NCBI RefSeq assembly: GCF_014930455.1
Contig: NZ_JAAIYO010000002.1
Location: forward strand, 186,001 to 250,000
Direction: 5' to 3'
DNA length: 64,000 nt
DNA from: Corallococcus soli
Lineage (GTDB): Bacteria; Myxococcota; Myxococcia; Myxococcales; Myxococcaceae
Below the pieces are notes generated by a model. That model saw only the letters and a list, made by a program, of their open reading frames with translations. It had not been told where the DNA came from and did no database searches. Shown piece by piece: positions 7,207-15,582 of the stretch (its first letter is position 1; each line of letters begins with the position of its first letter). A program made the translations under genes and the position numbers.

Positions 7207-8327
7207 GGGTCGCCATCATCGGCGCGGGCCTCAACGGCCTGGCCTGCGCCGTCATGCTCAAGCGCCTGGGCGTGGACTGCGTCGTCTTCGAGCGGGGCAA
7301 GGGACCCCGGGACTCGGGCACGGGCATCTACGTGTGGCCGCAGGCCATGCAGGTGCTGAGATTCGTGCTCAAGGACCGGAAGTTCCTCTCCCGGGGCCAG
7401 CCCATCGAGTTCCTGGACACGCACGACAAGCAGGGCCGGCTCATCCACAGCCAGCCGGTGCGCCCGGACGGCCTGGGCCTGCCCGCCCCGGCGATGATGT
7501 TCCTTCGCACGGAGCTGTTCCGCCTGCTGGCGGACAGCCTGGAGGAGGACGACATCCACTACGACATGGGCTGTGAGCGGCTGGAGAACGTGGGCGACCA
7601 GGTGCGCCTCACCTTCACCAACGGCCACTGCTTCGACTTCGACCTGGCCGTGGGCGCGGACGGCGTGTCGTCCACGACGCGCGCGTTCGTCAACCCGGGC
7701 CTCGTGCCGCATGACACGGGGCTGGTGGCCAGCCGGGGCGTGGTGGCGTTCGATTCGCCCCTACTGCACTCCGACCGCTGTCAGATCTTCACGTCCCACC
7801 ATTCCCGCGTGGTGACGTACCCGCTCAACAAGGCCAGCTCGCTGCGCTACTGGTTCGCCGCCTACCAGCACCGGAACCAGCCCCTGCTGGACAGGCAGGG
7901 CCTGCTGGAGCTGTTCGCGGCGCTGCCGGAGGACCTGCTGCGGATGATGGGACAGACGCCGGAGGAGGACATCCTCACCCACAAGCTCAAGGCGCTCACC
8001 GGCGAGGGCCAGTGGTTCCGGGGCCGCGTGGTGATGCTGGGCGACAGCATCCACGCGATGCTGCCCACCCTGGGCTACGGCCTGACGCTGGGGCTGGAGA
8101 ACGGCTTCATGCTGGCCCAGGCCCTGGTGGGGCACTGCGACGCTGGCCTGGAGACGGCGCTCCAGCGCTACGAGATCCGCGCGGCGCGGCGCTCCCGGGA
8201 GATGCTCCAGGTGATGAACGACTTCACCCAGCTCTACTACTTCGAACCGGAGGGCGAGGTGTCCCCGGCGCGCCTGTCCCCCATCGTCCAGCGCTTCCAG
8301 CACCTGGCGCAGACCACGGTCTTCTAG
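7203..8327 (+). CDS. FAD-dependent monooxygenase, p-hydroxybenzoate hydroxylase-like
   Basis: 374 residues from a GTG that overlaps the asnB stop (GTGA), indicating translational coupling. The Rossmann dinucleotide motif is at the very start (GAGLNGLACAVMLKRLGVD, then an acidic Glu at the end of strand 2). GADGVSSTTR near residue 150 is the DG motif, and GDSIHAMLPTLGYGLTLGLE near residue 280 is the second FAD motif with the helix after it. This is the class A flavin monooxygenase plan, acting with NAD(P)H and O2. The substrate cannot be told; the neighbours suggest an acyl or amidated intermediate. No signal peptide. Confidence 0.9.
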   Translation: MRVAIIGAGLNGLACAVMLKRLGVDCVVFERGKGPRDSGTGIYVWPQAMQVLRFVLKDRKFLSRGQPIEFLDTHDKQGRLIHSQPVRPDGLGLPAPAMMFLRTELFRLLADSLEEDDIHYDMGCERLENVGDQVRLTFTNGHCFDFDLAVGADGVSSTTRAFVNPGLVPHDTGLVASRGVVAFDSPLLHSDRCQIFTSHHSRVVTYPLNKASSLRYWFAAYQHRNQPLLDRQGLLELFAALPEDLLRMMGQTPEEDILTHKLKALTGEGQWFRGRVVMLGDSIHAMLPTLGYGLTLGLENGFMLAQALVGHCDAGLETALQRYEIRAARRSREMLQVMNDFTQLYYFEPEGEVSPARLSPIVQRFQHLAQTTVF

Positions 8328-8328
8328 G

Positions 8329-9420
8329 GTGGGCACGGACACGATGCCGCAAGCGTTCCGGGAGCAGGTGCGCGCCTTCGTCAACGACCACGTGCGGCCC
8401 CACGTGGACGCCTGGGAGCGCGACGGCGAGTACCCGCTGGAGCTCTACCGGCAGGCGGGCAGGGCGGGCCTGCTGGCCCTGGGGCGCTCCCCGGAGCAGC
8501 TCCCCGACGACCCCCGGGCGCTGGCGGTGCTGGTGGAGGAGCTGACCCTGGGCGGCGCCCAGGGCATCACCATGGGGCTGGCGTCGCACTTCGTCAGCCT
8601 CAGGGCGGTGCAGGGCAGCGACGCCCGGGTGGCGGCGCGCGTGGTGCCGGCGGTGCTCAAGGGCGACCAGGGCATCGTCCTCGCGCTGACCGAACCCCAG
8701 GCGGGCTCCGACCTGCGCGCCTTTGAATGCCGGGCCGAGCCGCACGACGGCGGCCACCGGCTCACCGGGGAGAAGCGCTTCATCTGCAACGGGGGCCGCG
8801 CGGACCTGCTGCTGGTGGGCGCGGTCCACGAGGGCGCCCTGGGGCTGTTCCTGGTGGAGGGCTCCGCGCCCGGCCTGTCCAGCACGCGGCTGGCGTGCCT
8901 GGGCTGGCGGTGCCTGCCGCTCGCCGCCCTGCGCTTCGACGCGACGCCCGCGCGCCTGCTCATCGCGGGGCGCGAGGCGGGGCGCCTGCTCCAGCAGTGC
9001 CTGCAACAGGAGCGGCTGAACCTGGCGGTGATGGCGGTGGCGTCCGCGGAGCTGGCGCTGCGCGACACGGTGGCGCACTGCCGTACGCGCCGCGTGGGCG
9101 GCGAGGCGCTGCTGGACAAGTCCGTCCTGCGCCAGCGCCTGGCCGAACGGCACTCCGAGCTGAGCGTGGTGCGGGTGTACGTGGAGCAGGCCGTGCGCTG
9201 GCAGGCCGAGGGGCAGCTGTCCCCGGCGCAGGCCGCCATCGCCAAGAACTCCGCGGTGGACGTGCTGGAGCGCATCGCGCACGAGGCGGTCCAGCTCCAG
9301 GGCGCGCACGGCTGCGTCGAACCGGCCGTCGTGGAGCGCATCTACCGCGACGCGCGGCTGCTGGGCATTGGCGGGGGCGCGCGGGAAGTCATGCTGGAAG
9401 TCATCGGACGGGCCTTGTGA
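8329..9420 (+). CDS. Acyl-CoA dehydrogenase family protein
   Basis: 363 residues from GTG 8329, one base after the previous stop; ATG 8344 is an alternative start. N-terminal helices (FREQVRAFVNDHVRPHVDAW) and the FAD-contacting ALTEPQAGSDLRAFECRAE block are typical. The C-terminus has LQGAHGCVEPAVVERIYRDARLLGIGGGAREVM in family order (RIYRDARL, then GGGAREV). In many family members the segment after RDAR carries the catalytic Glu (EGT); here it reads GGGA, as in some bacterial subgroups, so the base may lie elsewhere or the protein may act on a carrier-bound or unusual substrate. It probably introduces a double bond into an acyl thioester made or consumed by this cassette. Confidence 0.85.
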   Translation: MGTDTMPQAFREQVRAFVNDHVRPHVDAWERDGEYPLELYRQAGRAGLLALGRSPEQLPDDPRALAVLVEELTLGGAQGITMGLASHFVSLRAVQGSDARVAARVVPAVLKGDQGIVLALTEPQAGSDLRAFECRAEPHDGGHRLTGEKRFICNGGRADLLLVGAVHEGALGLFLVEGSAPGLSSTRLACLGWRCLPLAALRFDATPARLLIAGREAGRLLQQCLQQERLNLAVMAVASAELALRDTVAHCRTRRVGGEALLDKSVLRQRLAERHSELSVVRVYVEQAVRWQAEGQLSPAQAAIAKNSAVDVLERIAHEAVQLQGAHGCVEPAVVERIYRDARLLGIGGGAREVMLEVIGRAL

Positions 9421-9431
9421 CGGGAGACACG

Positions 9432-9893
9432 ATGAAGGACCTGAGTGAACACGCCCGGGCGCACTCGCAGGCGCTCCTGGAGCACGCGTACCAGCGCTAC
9501 TGCGGCCTGCGGCTGATTGAGCAGCGCCCCGGCTTCTGCCAGTGCCGCCTGCGCGTCACGGAGGCCATCGACAACCTGAGCCACACCCTGCACGGCGGGG
9601 TCATCTACTCCATGCTCGACGTGGTCAGCATGCTGGCCACCCTGCCCATGCTGGGGCCTGACGAGTACGCGCTCACCAACAGCTTCAACAGCATGATGAT
9701 GTCCGCCACCCCCCTGGGCGCGGAGGTCCTCTTCGAGGCGAGCGTGCTGCGAAGCGGCCGCAACCTCATCTTCACCCAGAGCCAGGCCTGGAAGATCGCG
9801 GAGGACGGCCAGCGCACGCAGATCGCCTCCGCGCAGCTGAGCAAGTTCCGCATGCGCGTCGACTGGAAGGATGGCGCGGCCCGCAAGGGCTGA
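9432..9893 (+). CDS. PaaI/YiiD-type hotdog-fold thioesterase
   Basis: 153 residues. ATG 9432 has a GGGAGA ribosome site; an in-frame GTG at 9417 would overlap the previous stop and is an alternative. The hotdog signature is NLSHTLHGGVIYSMLDVVSM: the HGG turn followed by the central helix with Asp, as in PaaI-like acyl-CoA thioesterases. The later strands (TNSFNSMMMSATPLGAEVLF and IFTQSQAWKIAEDG) complete the fold. It would release a free acid from CoA. It is the last gene of the cassette and is followed 17 bases later by the convergent LysR gene. Confidence 0.88.
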   Translation: MKDLSEHARAHSQALLEHAYQRYCGLRLIEQRPGFCQCRLRVTEAIDNLSHTLHGGVIYSMLDVVSMLATLPMLGPDEYALTNSFNSMMMSATPLGAEVLFEASVLRSGRNLIFTQSQAWKIAEDGQRTQIASAQLSKFRMRVDWKDGAARKG

Positions 9894-9909
9894 CGCCCGC
9901 CGTCGTGCC

Positions 9910-10839
9910 TCAGCCGCGCTTCGTCGCGGCGGTGTGGCTCCAGCCCGTGTCGCTCGCGAAGCGCCGGGCCAGGAAGTCCACCCAGGCGCGGATCTTCGGG
10001 GTGAGGGTGCGCCCTGGCGCGGCGTGCACGGCCCAGATGGACAAGTCCGGCAGCGCGTGGTCGTCCAGCACCTCCACCAGCTGTCCGCCGCGCAGCTCCT
10101 CCGCCACCGCGAACAGCGGGAACTGCCCGATGCCGGCGTGCCCCAGCACCGCGGTCTTCAGGGCCAGGCTGCTGTTGGCCTGCAGCGGCCCGGTCGTCTC
10201 CACCAGGGTCTCCTGGCCGTCGGGCCCGCGCAGCTTCCAGGCAGTGCCGGAGGCCAGGTAGGTGTACTGCACGCACCGGTGCTGCCGCAGGTCTTCGGGC
10301 CGGTGGGGCGTGCCGTGGCGGTTCAGGTACGCGGGCGTCGCGCAGATGACGCGGCGACTGGACGCGAGCTTCCGGGCCACGAGTGACGAGTCCGGCATCT
10401 GCGCGATGCGGATGCAGACGTCGAAGCCGTGCTCCACCAGGTCCACCACGCGGTCATCCAACTGGATGTCCAAATCTATCTCCGGGTAGCGCTCCAGGAA
10501 CTCCGGCATCGCGGGCACCACCTGCATGAGCCCGAACGTCATCGGGATGCTCACGCGCAGCCGGCCGCGCGGCTTGCGCCGCAGCAGCAGCACCTCCGCC
10601 TTGGCCGCCTCCAGCTCCTCCGTCATGCGCTGGCAGCGCGTGGCCAGCGCATGCCCCTCCGCCGTCGGCGACAGCTTGCGCGTGGTGCGGTGCAGGAGCC
10701 GGACGCCCAGCGTGCTCTCCAGCAGCATCACCTGCTTGCTGACCGTCGCCTTCGACAACCCCAGCGAGCGGGCCGCCACCGTGAAGCTGCCGGTCCGCAC
10801 CACCTCCGCGAACGTGAAATAGGGCGCGACGTGCTCCAT
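9910..10839 (-). CDS. LysR-family transcriptional regulator
   Basis: 309 residues. The winged helix-turn-helix is at residues 8-65 (FAEVVRTGSFTVAARSLGLS, then SKQVMLLESTLGVRLLHRTTR). The effector domain starts near residue 90 with GRLRVSIPMTFG and resembles the CrgA/DsdC-like clade common in proteobacteria. The start has a strong CTGGAGGTGACCA ribosome site. It is divergent from the lipoprotein/epimerase pair at 10915, with 75 bases between, so the pair is the most likely target; it is convergent with the asnB cassette. Confidence 0.92.
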   Translation of the reverse strand: MEHVAPYFTFAEVVRTGSFTVAARSLGLSKATVSKQVMLLESTLGVRLLHRTTRKLSPTAEGHALATRCQRMTEELEAAKAEVLLLRRKPRGRLRVSIPMTFGLMQVVPAMPEFLERYPEIDLDIQLDDRVVDLVEHGFDVCIRIAQMPDSSLVARKLASSRRVICATPAYLNRHGTPHRPEDLRQHRCVQYTYLASGTAWKLRGPDGQETLVETTGPLQANSSLALKTAVLGHAGIGQFPLFAVAEELRGGQLVEVLDDHALPDLSIWAVHAAPGRTLTPKIRAWVDFLARRFASDTGWSHTAATKRG

Positions 10840-10914
10840 TGGTCACCTCCAGGAAACAATCCTTTTCCCTCCTGCGCGTAGTGTCCAGTCGTCAACCCGC
10901 TCTATAGGAAAGTC

Positions 10915-11535
10915 ATGGTTTCCCGAAGGAAGGTCCTCGGGGTGCACGTGGCGCTGTTGTTCGCCGCGACGGCCTGCACCCCCCCAGCGAATGAAGTGCC
11001 CCGCGCGGAGGCGCCGGGCGTGTCGCGGGTGCTGGCCTCCACTGCGCCGGAGCCGTCCTTCCGTCTGGCCGCGCGCAAGGGCCCGCGCCCGGAGACGACC
11101 GACGCGCCCCCGGGCACGCCGCTGGCGCACCGTCAGCTGAGCCAGGTGTCCCCCCCGGACATCCAGGAGCGCCTCTTCACCCGCGCCGCGGCCCTGCCGG
11201 ACGTGACGGTGGCGCCCAGCGGCATCTCCGTGCCGGGCGCCCGCGCCTTCTGGCTGCGGCCGGAGGCCGTGCGAGGGCCCCGGGCGGCCTTCCAGGTGGG
11301 CACGGAGTTCGCGCACATCCACCCTTCGGAGGACGGCAGCCTGCACGTGAAGTTCCCGCCGGACCTGGCGCGGCAGGTGTTCCAGCAGGGCTGGGGCATG
11401 CCCCATCCGCGCTCCGGGACGCCCATGCTCTACGGCCCGCGCGACGCCGAGGAGCTTGAGGTCGTGTGGCAACTGCTGTTGCGCTCCTACGCCTGGGCCC
11501 ATGACGGCCAGGTGGTGGGGGTGACTGTCCAATGA
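10915..11535 (+). CDS. Lipoprotein with luciferase-family (DUF5519-like) domain
   Basis: 206 residues. An N-terminal signal ends ALLFAATAC, giving a lipoprotein-type Cys. After a Pro/Ala-rich linker, residues ~75-200 match the DUF5519/'luciferase family' domain: VGTEFAHIHPSEDGSLHVKF, GWGMPHPRSG, then LYGPRDAEELEVVWQLL. The His-rich HIHP and HP motifs are kept. Despite the family name, a role in light production is not established. It overlaps or abuts the epimerase gene (ATGA at 11532) and is divergent from LysR. Confidence 0.8.
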   Translation: MVSRRKVLGVHVALLFAATACTPPANEVPRAEAPGVSRVLASTAPEPSFRLAARKGPRPETTDAPPGTPLAHRQLSQVSPPDIQERLFTRAAALPDVTVAPSGISVPGARAFWLRPEAVRGPRAAFQVGTEFAHIHPSEDGSLHVKFPPDLARQVFQQGWGMPHPRSGTPMLYGPRDAEELEVVWQLLLRSYAWAHDGQVVGVTVQ

Positions 11536-11564
11536 CTCAACCTGAACTCAAGAAGAGGCTGAAC

Positions 11565-12440
11565 ATGAAGATCCTTGTCACGGGCGCGACGGGCTACATC
11601 GGCGGGGCGGTGGTGGATGCGCTCATGCGCGCGGGCCACCAGGTCGTGGGCCTGGCGCGCTCCGACGATGCGCGCAACAAGCTCACCCAGCGTGGCGTCC
11701 AGGCCGTGGCGGGGGACCTGGCGGACACCGCCGGGCTGGCCTCCCTGGTGAAGGACCTGGACGCGGTCGTCTGGACCGCGACGACCAACAGCGAGGCGGT
11801 GGACGCGCCCGCCGTCGCGGCGGTGCTGGACGCGCTCAAGGGCACGGACAAGACGTTCGTCTACACCAGCGGCGTCTGGGTGCACGGCGACACGCGCGGC
11901 AACGTCGTCACCGAGGAGACCCCGCTGAGCGCGGCGGCGCTGGTCGCCTGGCGCCCGGCCGTGGAGCAGCGCACGCTGGGCACGCCGGGCGTGCGCGGCA
12001 TCGTCATCCGCCCGGGCATCGTCTACGGCAAGGGCGCCGGCATCCCCACCCTGCTCACGTCGTCCGTGAAGGACCACGGCGCCGCCCGCTTCATGGGCAC
12101 GGGTGAGAACCACTGGCCGGTGGTGTTCGTGGAGGACCTGGCGGACCTCTACGTGCGCGCCGTGGAGAAGGCCCCCGCCGGCACGGTGCTGGTCGCGGTG
12201 CAGGGCCCGTCCGTGAAGGTGAAGGACGTCGCCGCCGCCGCCAGTGAAGGCGCTGGCGCCGGGGGCAAGACGGTCGCCTGGCCGCTGGAGGAGGCGCGCA
12301 AGCAGTTCGGCGCGTTCGCGGACGCCCTGGCCCTGGATCAGCAGTTCTCCGCCCAGCACGCGCAGAAGCTCCTGGGCTGGATGCCCAAGGGCCCCGGCAT
12401 CATCGACGAGCTGCGCAGCGGTTCCTACGCGCGGCGCTGA
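11565..12440 (+). CDS. NAD(P)-dependent epimerase/dehydratase (extended SDR-like)
   Basis: 291 residues from the ATG of MKILVTGATGYIGG, which has AGAGG eight bases upstream. An in-frame ATG at 11532 overlaps the lipoprotein stop and would add 11 residues. The start carries the GxxGxxG dinucleotide motif (TGATGYIGG). The Tyr-Lys pair of classical extended SDRs is not obvious: around residue 105 it reads YTSGVWVHGD, and the catalytic YxxxK is absent, as in atypical SDRs acting as NmrA-like sensors or isomerases. It is co-transcribed with the lipoprotein and probably controlled by the divergent LysR. Confidence 0.85.
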   Translation: MKILVTGATGYIGGAVVDALMRAGHQVVGLARSDDARNKLTQRGVQAVAGDLADTAGLASLVKDLDAVVWTATTNSEAVDAPAVAAVLDALKGTDKTFVYTSGVWVHGDTRGNVVTEETPLSAAALVAWRPAVEQRTLGTPGVRGIVIRPGIVYGKGAGIPTLLTSSVKDHGAARFMGTGENHWPVVFVEDLADLYVRAVEKAPAGTVLVAVQGPSVKVKDVAAAASEGAGAGGKTVAWPLEEARKQFGAFADALALDQQFSAQHAQKLLGWMPKGPGIIDELRSGSYARR

Positions 12441-12679
12441 AGACGGACGGTCCCCGCCCGCGCGTCGGTGCCTCCAACACCGAAGCGCGGCGGGCCACCG
12501 CCAGCAGCACGGGTCCTCCGGTGAACGCGGAGCACCCGACGGCGGCAGGGCGGGGTTGGGGCCCCGCGTGAGCCGCCGGCCTTGATTCAATGACACACAT
12601 GGCTTCCCAGGCCACCACGTCCGTGGGGCACGGGAGGCGTGTGCGCGGTGAACACAACGAAGCACCCGAGGGGGCAGTC

Positions 12680-13870
12680 ATGCAGGTGGGCCTGGAAGCA
12701 ATCGGTGTCGCCGTTCCGGACACGTACGTGGAGTTGGCGGACCTGGCGATGGCGCGTGGGGTCGCGCCGGGCAAGTACGTGGACGGCCTGGGCGTGACGC
12801 GCATGGGCGTGCCGCTGGTGGACGAGGACACGGTGACGCTGGCGGCGCGCGCGGCGCGGATGGCGCTGGAGTCGGCCCGCTGCTCGCCCGACGACATCGG
12901 CCTGCTGGTGGTGGGCACGGAGACGGCGGTGGACCACTCGAAGCCGGTGGCCTCCTACGTCCAGGGCCTGCTGGGCCTGTCCACGCGCTGCCGCATCTTC
13001 GAGACGAAGCACGCCTGCTACGGCGGCACCGCCGCGCTCCAACTGGCGCTGGACTGGGTGCGCTCCGGCAGCGCCAAGGGCCGCAAGGCGCTCATCGTGT
13101 GCTCGGACATCGCCCGCTACGGCGTGGGCACGCCGGGCGAGCCCACCCAGGGCGCGGGCGCGGTGGCGATGCTGGTGTCGGACCACCCCGCCCTCGTCGT
13201 CCTGGAGGCCGGCAAGACGGGCGTCTACTCCAAGGACGTGATGGACTTCTGGCGTCCGCTGTATTCGAAGGACGCGCTGGTGGACGGGCACTACTCGGTC
13301 CAGTGCTACCTGGACGCGCTGGAGGGCGCCTACCGGTCCTACCAGGAGGCCGCGGGGGACGCGGGCGGGGAGGGCGCCTACAGCGACCGCTTCGCCGCGC
13401 TCGTCTACCATGTGCCCTACGGGAAGATGTCCCGCAAGGCGCACCGGCACCTGCGCACGCTGGACGGTGACGCCGCGCCGGACGCCAGCTTCGACCGGCT
13501 GGTGGGTCACAGCCTGGTGATGCCGTCGCAGGTGGGCAACATCTACACGGGCTCCATGTACCTGGCGCTGGCGAGCCTCCTGTCGTCCGCCCCGGAGGAC
13601 CTGACGGGCAAGCGCGTGGGCCTGTTCTCCTACGGCAGCGGGTCCTGCGCGGAGTTCTTCAGCGGCGTGGTGCAGGACGGCGCCCAGGCGCGCGTGAAGG
13701 CCCTGGGCCTGGAGGCGCGGCTGGCGCGCCGCCGCGCGCTGTCCATCCCTGAGTACGAAGACGTGATGCGCGCCCGGGAGCACCTGGACGAGCGGCCCGC
13801 CGCGGACGCCGCCGGTTCGGGCTTCCGCTACCAGGGCACGCGCGACCACAAGCGCATCTACGCGACCTGA
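12680..13870 (+). CDS. mvaS: Hydroxymethylglutaryl-CoA synthase
   Basis: 396 residues from ATG 12680, which has GAGGGGGCAGTC ahead; in-frame starts further upstream (12590) lack this. It condenses acetyl-CoA with acetoacetyl-CoA to HMG-CoA. Catalytic residues can be placed: Glu81 in VGTETAVD, the acyl-carrying Cys113 in KHACYGGTAAL, and His244 in YHVPYGKMSRKA. Length and motifs fit bacterial MvaS. A polyketide beta-branching HMG synthase is the alternative, but no ACP, decarboxylase or PKS is nearby. With the HMG-CoA reductase at 38721 it could feed the mevalonate pathway and the sterol cluster; in myxobacteria HMG-CoA also serves isovaleryl-CoA formation. Confidence 0.9.
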   Translation: MQVGLEAIGVAVPDTYVELADLAMARGVAPGKYVDGLGVTRMGVPLVDEDTVTLAARAARMALESARCSPDDIGLLVVGTETAVDHSKPVASYVQGLLGLSTRCRIFETKHACYGGTAALQLALDWVRSGSAKGRKALIVCSDIARYGVGTPGEPTQGAGAVAMLVSDHPALVVLEAGKTGVYSKDVMDFWRPLYSKDALVDGHYSVQCYLDALEGAYRSYQEAAGDAGGEGAYSDRFAALVYHVPYGKMSRKAHRHLRTLDGDAAPDASFDRLVGHSLVMPSQVGNIYTGSMYLALASLLSSAPEDLTGKRVGLFSYGSGSCAEFFSGVVQDGAQARVKALGLEARLARRRALSIPEYEDVMRAREHLDERPAADAAGSGFRYQGTRDHKRIYAT

Positions 13871-13876
13871 TTCCTG

Positions 13877-13903
13877 GCGGCCCCCGTCCACGGCGGGGGC
13901 CGC
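13877..13903 (+). terminator. Hairpin after mvaS
   Basis: GCGGCCCCCG and CGGGGGCCGC form a perfect 10-base stem with a 7-base loop, starting 7 bases after the mvaS stop. No T-run follows directly (GTGATGGTTTTC), so termination is likely but not certain. Confidence 0.55.
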
Positions 13904-13933
13904 GTGATGGTTTTCCTATTGGAGAGCAACACC

Positions 13934-14563
13934 ATGACGTCGTTCCTCAAGTCCCTCGCCTTCGCCGCCGTCCTCGCCGTCCCCTCGCTCGCCGCCGCCA
14001 CCGAGTATGAGATCCACCCGACCAACTCGTCGGCGCTCTTCTCCGTCAAGCACATGATGGTGTCGAACGTGCGCGGCTCCTTCTCCAAGGTGACCGGCAC
14101 GGCGAACATCGACGAGAAGGACCTCACGAAGTCGTCGGTGGAGGCGGTCATCGACGCCGCGACCGTCAACACGAACGACGCGAAGCGCGACGAGCACCTG
14201 CGCGGCCACGAGTTCTTCGACGTGGCGAAGTTCCCGACCCTCACCTTCAAGTCCACCAAGATTGAGAAGGCCGGTGACGGCCTGAAGCTGATGGGCAACC
14301 TCACCATCCACGGCGTGACGAAGCCGGTGGTGCTGGAGGCGGAGGGCTTCACCGTGGAGTCCAAGGACCCGTACGGCAACGTGAAGCGGGGCGGCACGGC
14401 GACCACGAAGGTCAACCGCAAGGACTTCGGCCTGACGTGGAACGCGGCCCTGGAGACGGGCGGCGTGGCGGTGGGGGAGCAGATCTCCATCACCCTCGAA
14501 ATCGAGCTCGTCAAGAAGCAGCCGAAGGCGCCGGTGAAGTCGGCCACGAGCACCACCCCGTAA
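13934..14563 (+). CDS. YceI-family periplasmic lipid-binding protein
   Basis: 209 residues from ATG 13934 (GGAGAG ribosome site). A signal peptide MTSFLKSLAFAAVLAVPSLA leads to a mature start near TEYEIHP. The body is the YceI lipocalin-like barrel: SALFSVKHMMVSNVRGSF, then HLRGHEFFDVAKFPTLTFKS, GNLTIHGVTKPV and a FGLTWNAALETGGVAVGEQI-type end. YceI proteins bind polyisoprenoids or amphiphiles in the periplasm. A short Pro/Lys/Thr tail follows. It sits downstream of mvaS but a strong hairpin separates them, so the isoprenoid link is suggestive only. Confidence 0.93.
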   Translation: MTSFLKSLAFAAVLAVPSLAAATEYEIHPTNSSALFSVKHMMVSNVRGSFSKVTGTANIDEKDLTKSSVEAVIDAATVNTNDAKRDEHLRGHEFFDVAKFPTLTFKSTKIEKAGDGLKLMGNLTIHGVTKPVVLEAEGFTVESKDPYGNVKRGGTATTKVNRKDFGLTWNAALETGGVAVGEQISITLEIELVKKQPKAPVKSATSTTP

Positions 14564-14564
14564 C

Positions 14565-14583
14565 ACCGCCGTCTTCCGGCGGT
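14565..14583 (+). terminator. Hairpin after the YceI gene
   Basis: ACCGCCG and CGGCGGT form a 7-base stem with loop TCTTC, beginning 2 bases after the stop codon, followed by the pyrimidine run CTTCCCCCCTTCCCC. Confidence 0.6.
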
Positions 14584-14612
14584 CTTCCCCCCTTCCCCTG
14601 GGAGTTGGTGTC

Positions 14613-15536
14613 ATGGCTCGGACCACCGCGCATCCCCCGGCCAGCCGCCAGGTCGGGCTCGAGAATCGGCGGCGGCAGTGCGCCGCCTGTGGCGGGCAGG
14701 CGCCCGCGGACTACCGGGCGCGCCGCAACGTGGTGACGCTGAATGGCGTCGTCGCGCTGAAGGTGCAGGTGCGGGTGTGCCACCGGGAGGGCTGTCCGCT
14801 GCGCCTGAAGGCCGTCCGCGCGGAGGAGGAGGGGCTGTGGGTCCTGCCGGAGCATGAGTTCGGCCTGGACGTCATCGCGCTCATCGGGGCGCTGCGCTAT
14901 CAGGAGCAGCGCAGCGTCCCGGCCATCCACGCGGCCCTGCGCTCGCGGGACGTGCCCATCTCCGAGCGCAGCGTCACCAACCTGCTGGCCCGGTACGATG
15001 ATCTGCTGGCCCTGCGGCTGGCGGACTGCCTCCGGCGCAAGGCGGTGACGCAGAAGCTGGGCCGGGTGGTGCTGTCCATGAGCGCCCTGCGCCCGGAGGT
15101 GGGCAGCGAGGTGCTGTGGGTGGCGCGGGAGTGTCTGTCTTCCGAGGTGCTGGGGGCCTGGAGCCTGCCGGATCACCGCGCGGAGGAGCTGGTGCCGCGC
15201 TTCCAGGAGATGGCGAGCGCCCTGGACGTGCCGGTCGTCGGGGTCGTCTCCGACGGGCAGGGCCCGGTGGTGCGCGCGGTGACGGAGTCGCTGCCGGGGG
15301 TGCCGCACCAGCTGCGCCCGTCCCACGCGCGCTTCGATGCGGCGCGTCCCCAGCCGGAGCCGGAGCCGGAGTCCGAGAAGGTATTAGCGCTGCCGTCGTG
15401 CGAGCCGTGCACGGACGCGCACCCCGTCCCGCCCCGGCCGGCGGAGCGCGAGACGTTCGCCACGTTGTGTCTGGCCTTCCTCCTGGGCCCGGAGTTGCTC
15501 CAGTTCGGCGCCGCGTGCGCGCCCGCGGCGCTCTGA
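14613..15536 (+). CDS. Transposase-derived protein, truncated and missing a catalytic Asp
   Basis: 307 residues with a GGGAG ribosome site. The order matches a DDE transposase group that I recall from GC-rich bacteria: an N-terminal Cys cluster (CAACG, CHREGC), a helix-turn-helix (DVPISERSVTNLLARYDDLL), then the start of the catalytic domain. Where relatives carry an Asp in a LDGLQPD-like strand, this protein has LSMSALRPEVG. The second block VVGVVSDGQGPVVRAV is kept, but the following CHFH-type block is changed to RPSHARFDAARP and the rest of the domain is absent, replaced by a Pro/Glu tail. No terminal inverted repeats were noticed. It is a decayed or domesticated transposase with an intact frame. 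Confidence 0.65.
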   Translation: MARTTAHPPASRQVGLENRRRQCAACGGQAPADYRARRNVVTLNGVVALKVQVRVCHREGCPLRLKAVRAEEEGLWVLPEHEFGLDVIALIGALRYQEQRSVPAIHAALRSRDVPISERSVTNLLARYDDLLALRLADCLRRKAVTQKLGRVVLSMSALRPEVGSEVLWVARECLSSEVLGAWSLPDHRAEELVPRFQEMASALDVPVVGVVSDGQGPVVRAVTESLPGVPHQLRPSHARFDAARPQPEPEPESEKVLALPSCEPCTDAHPVPPRPAERETFATLCLAFLLGPELLQFGAACAPAAL

Positions 15537-15582
15537 GCGTCGGGCTTCCCTCTCTTTCTTTTCACCGCTGCCCTCCACCGTC

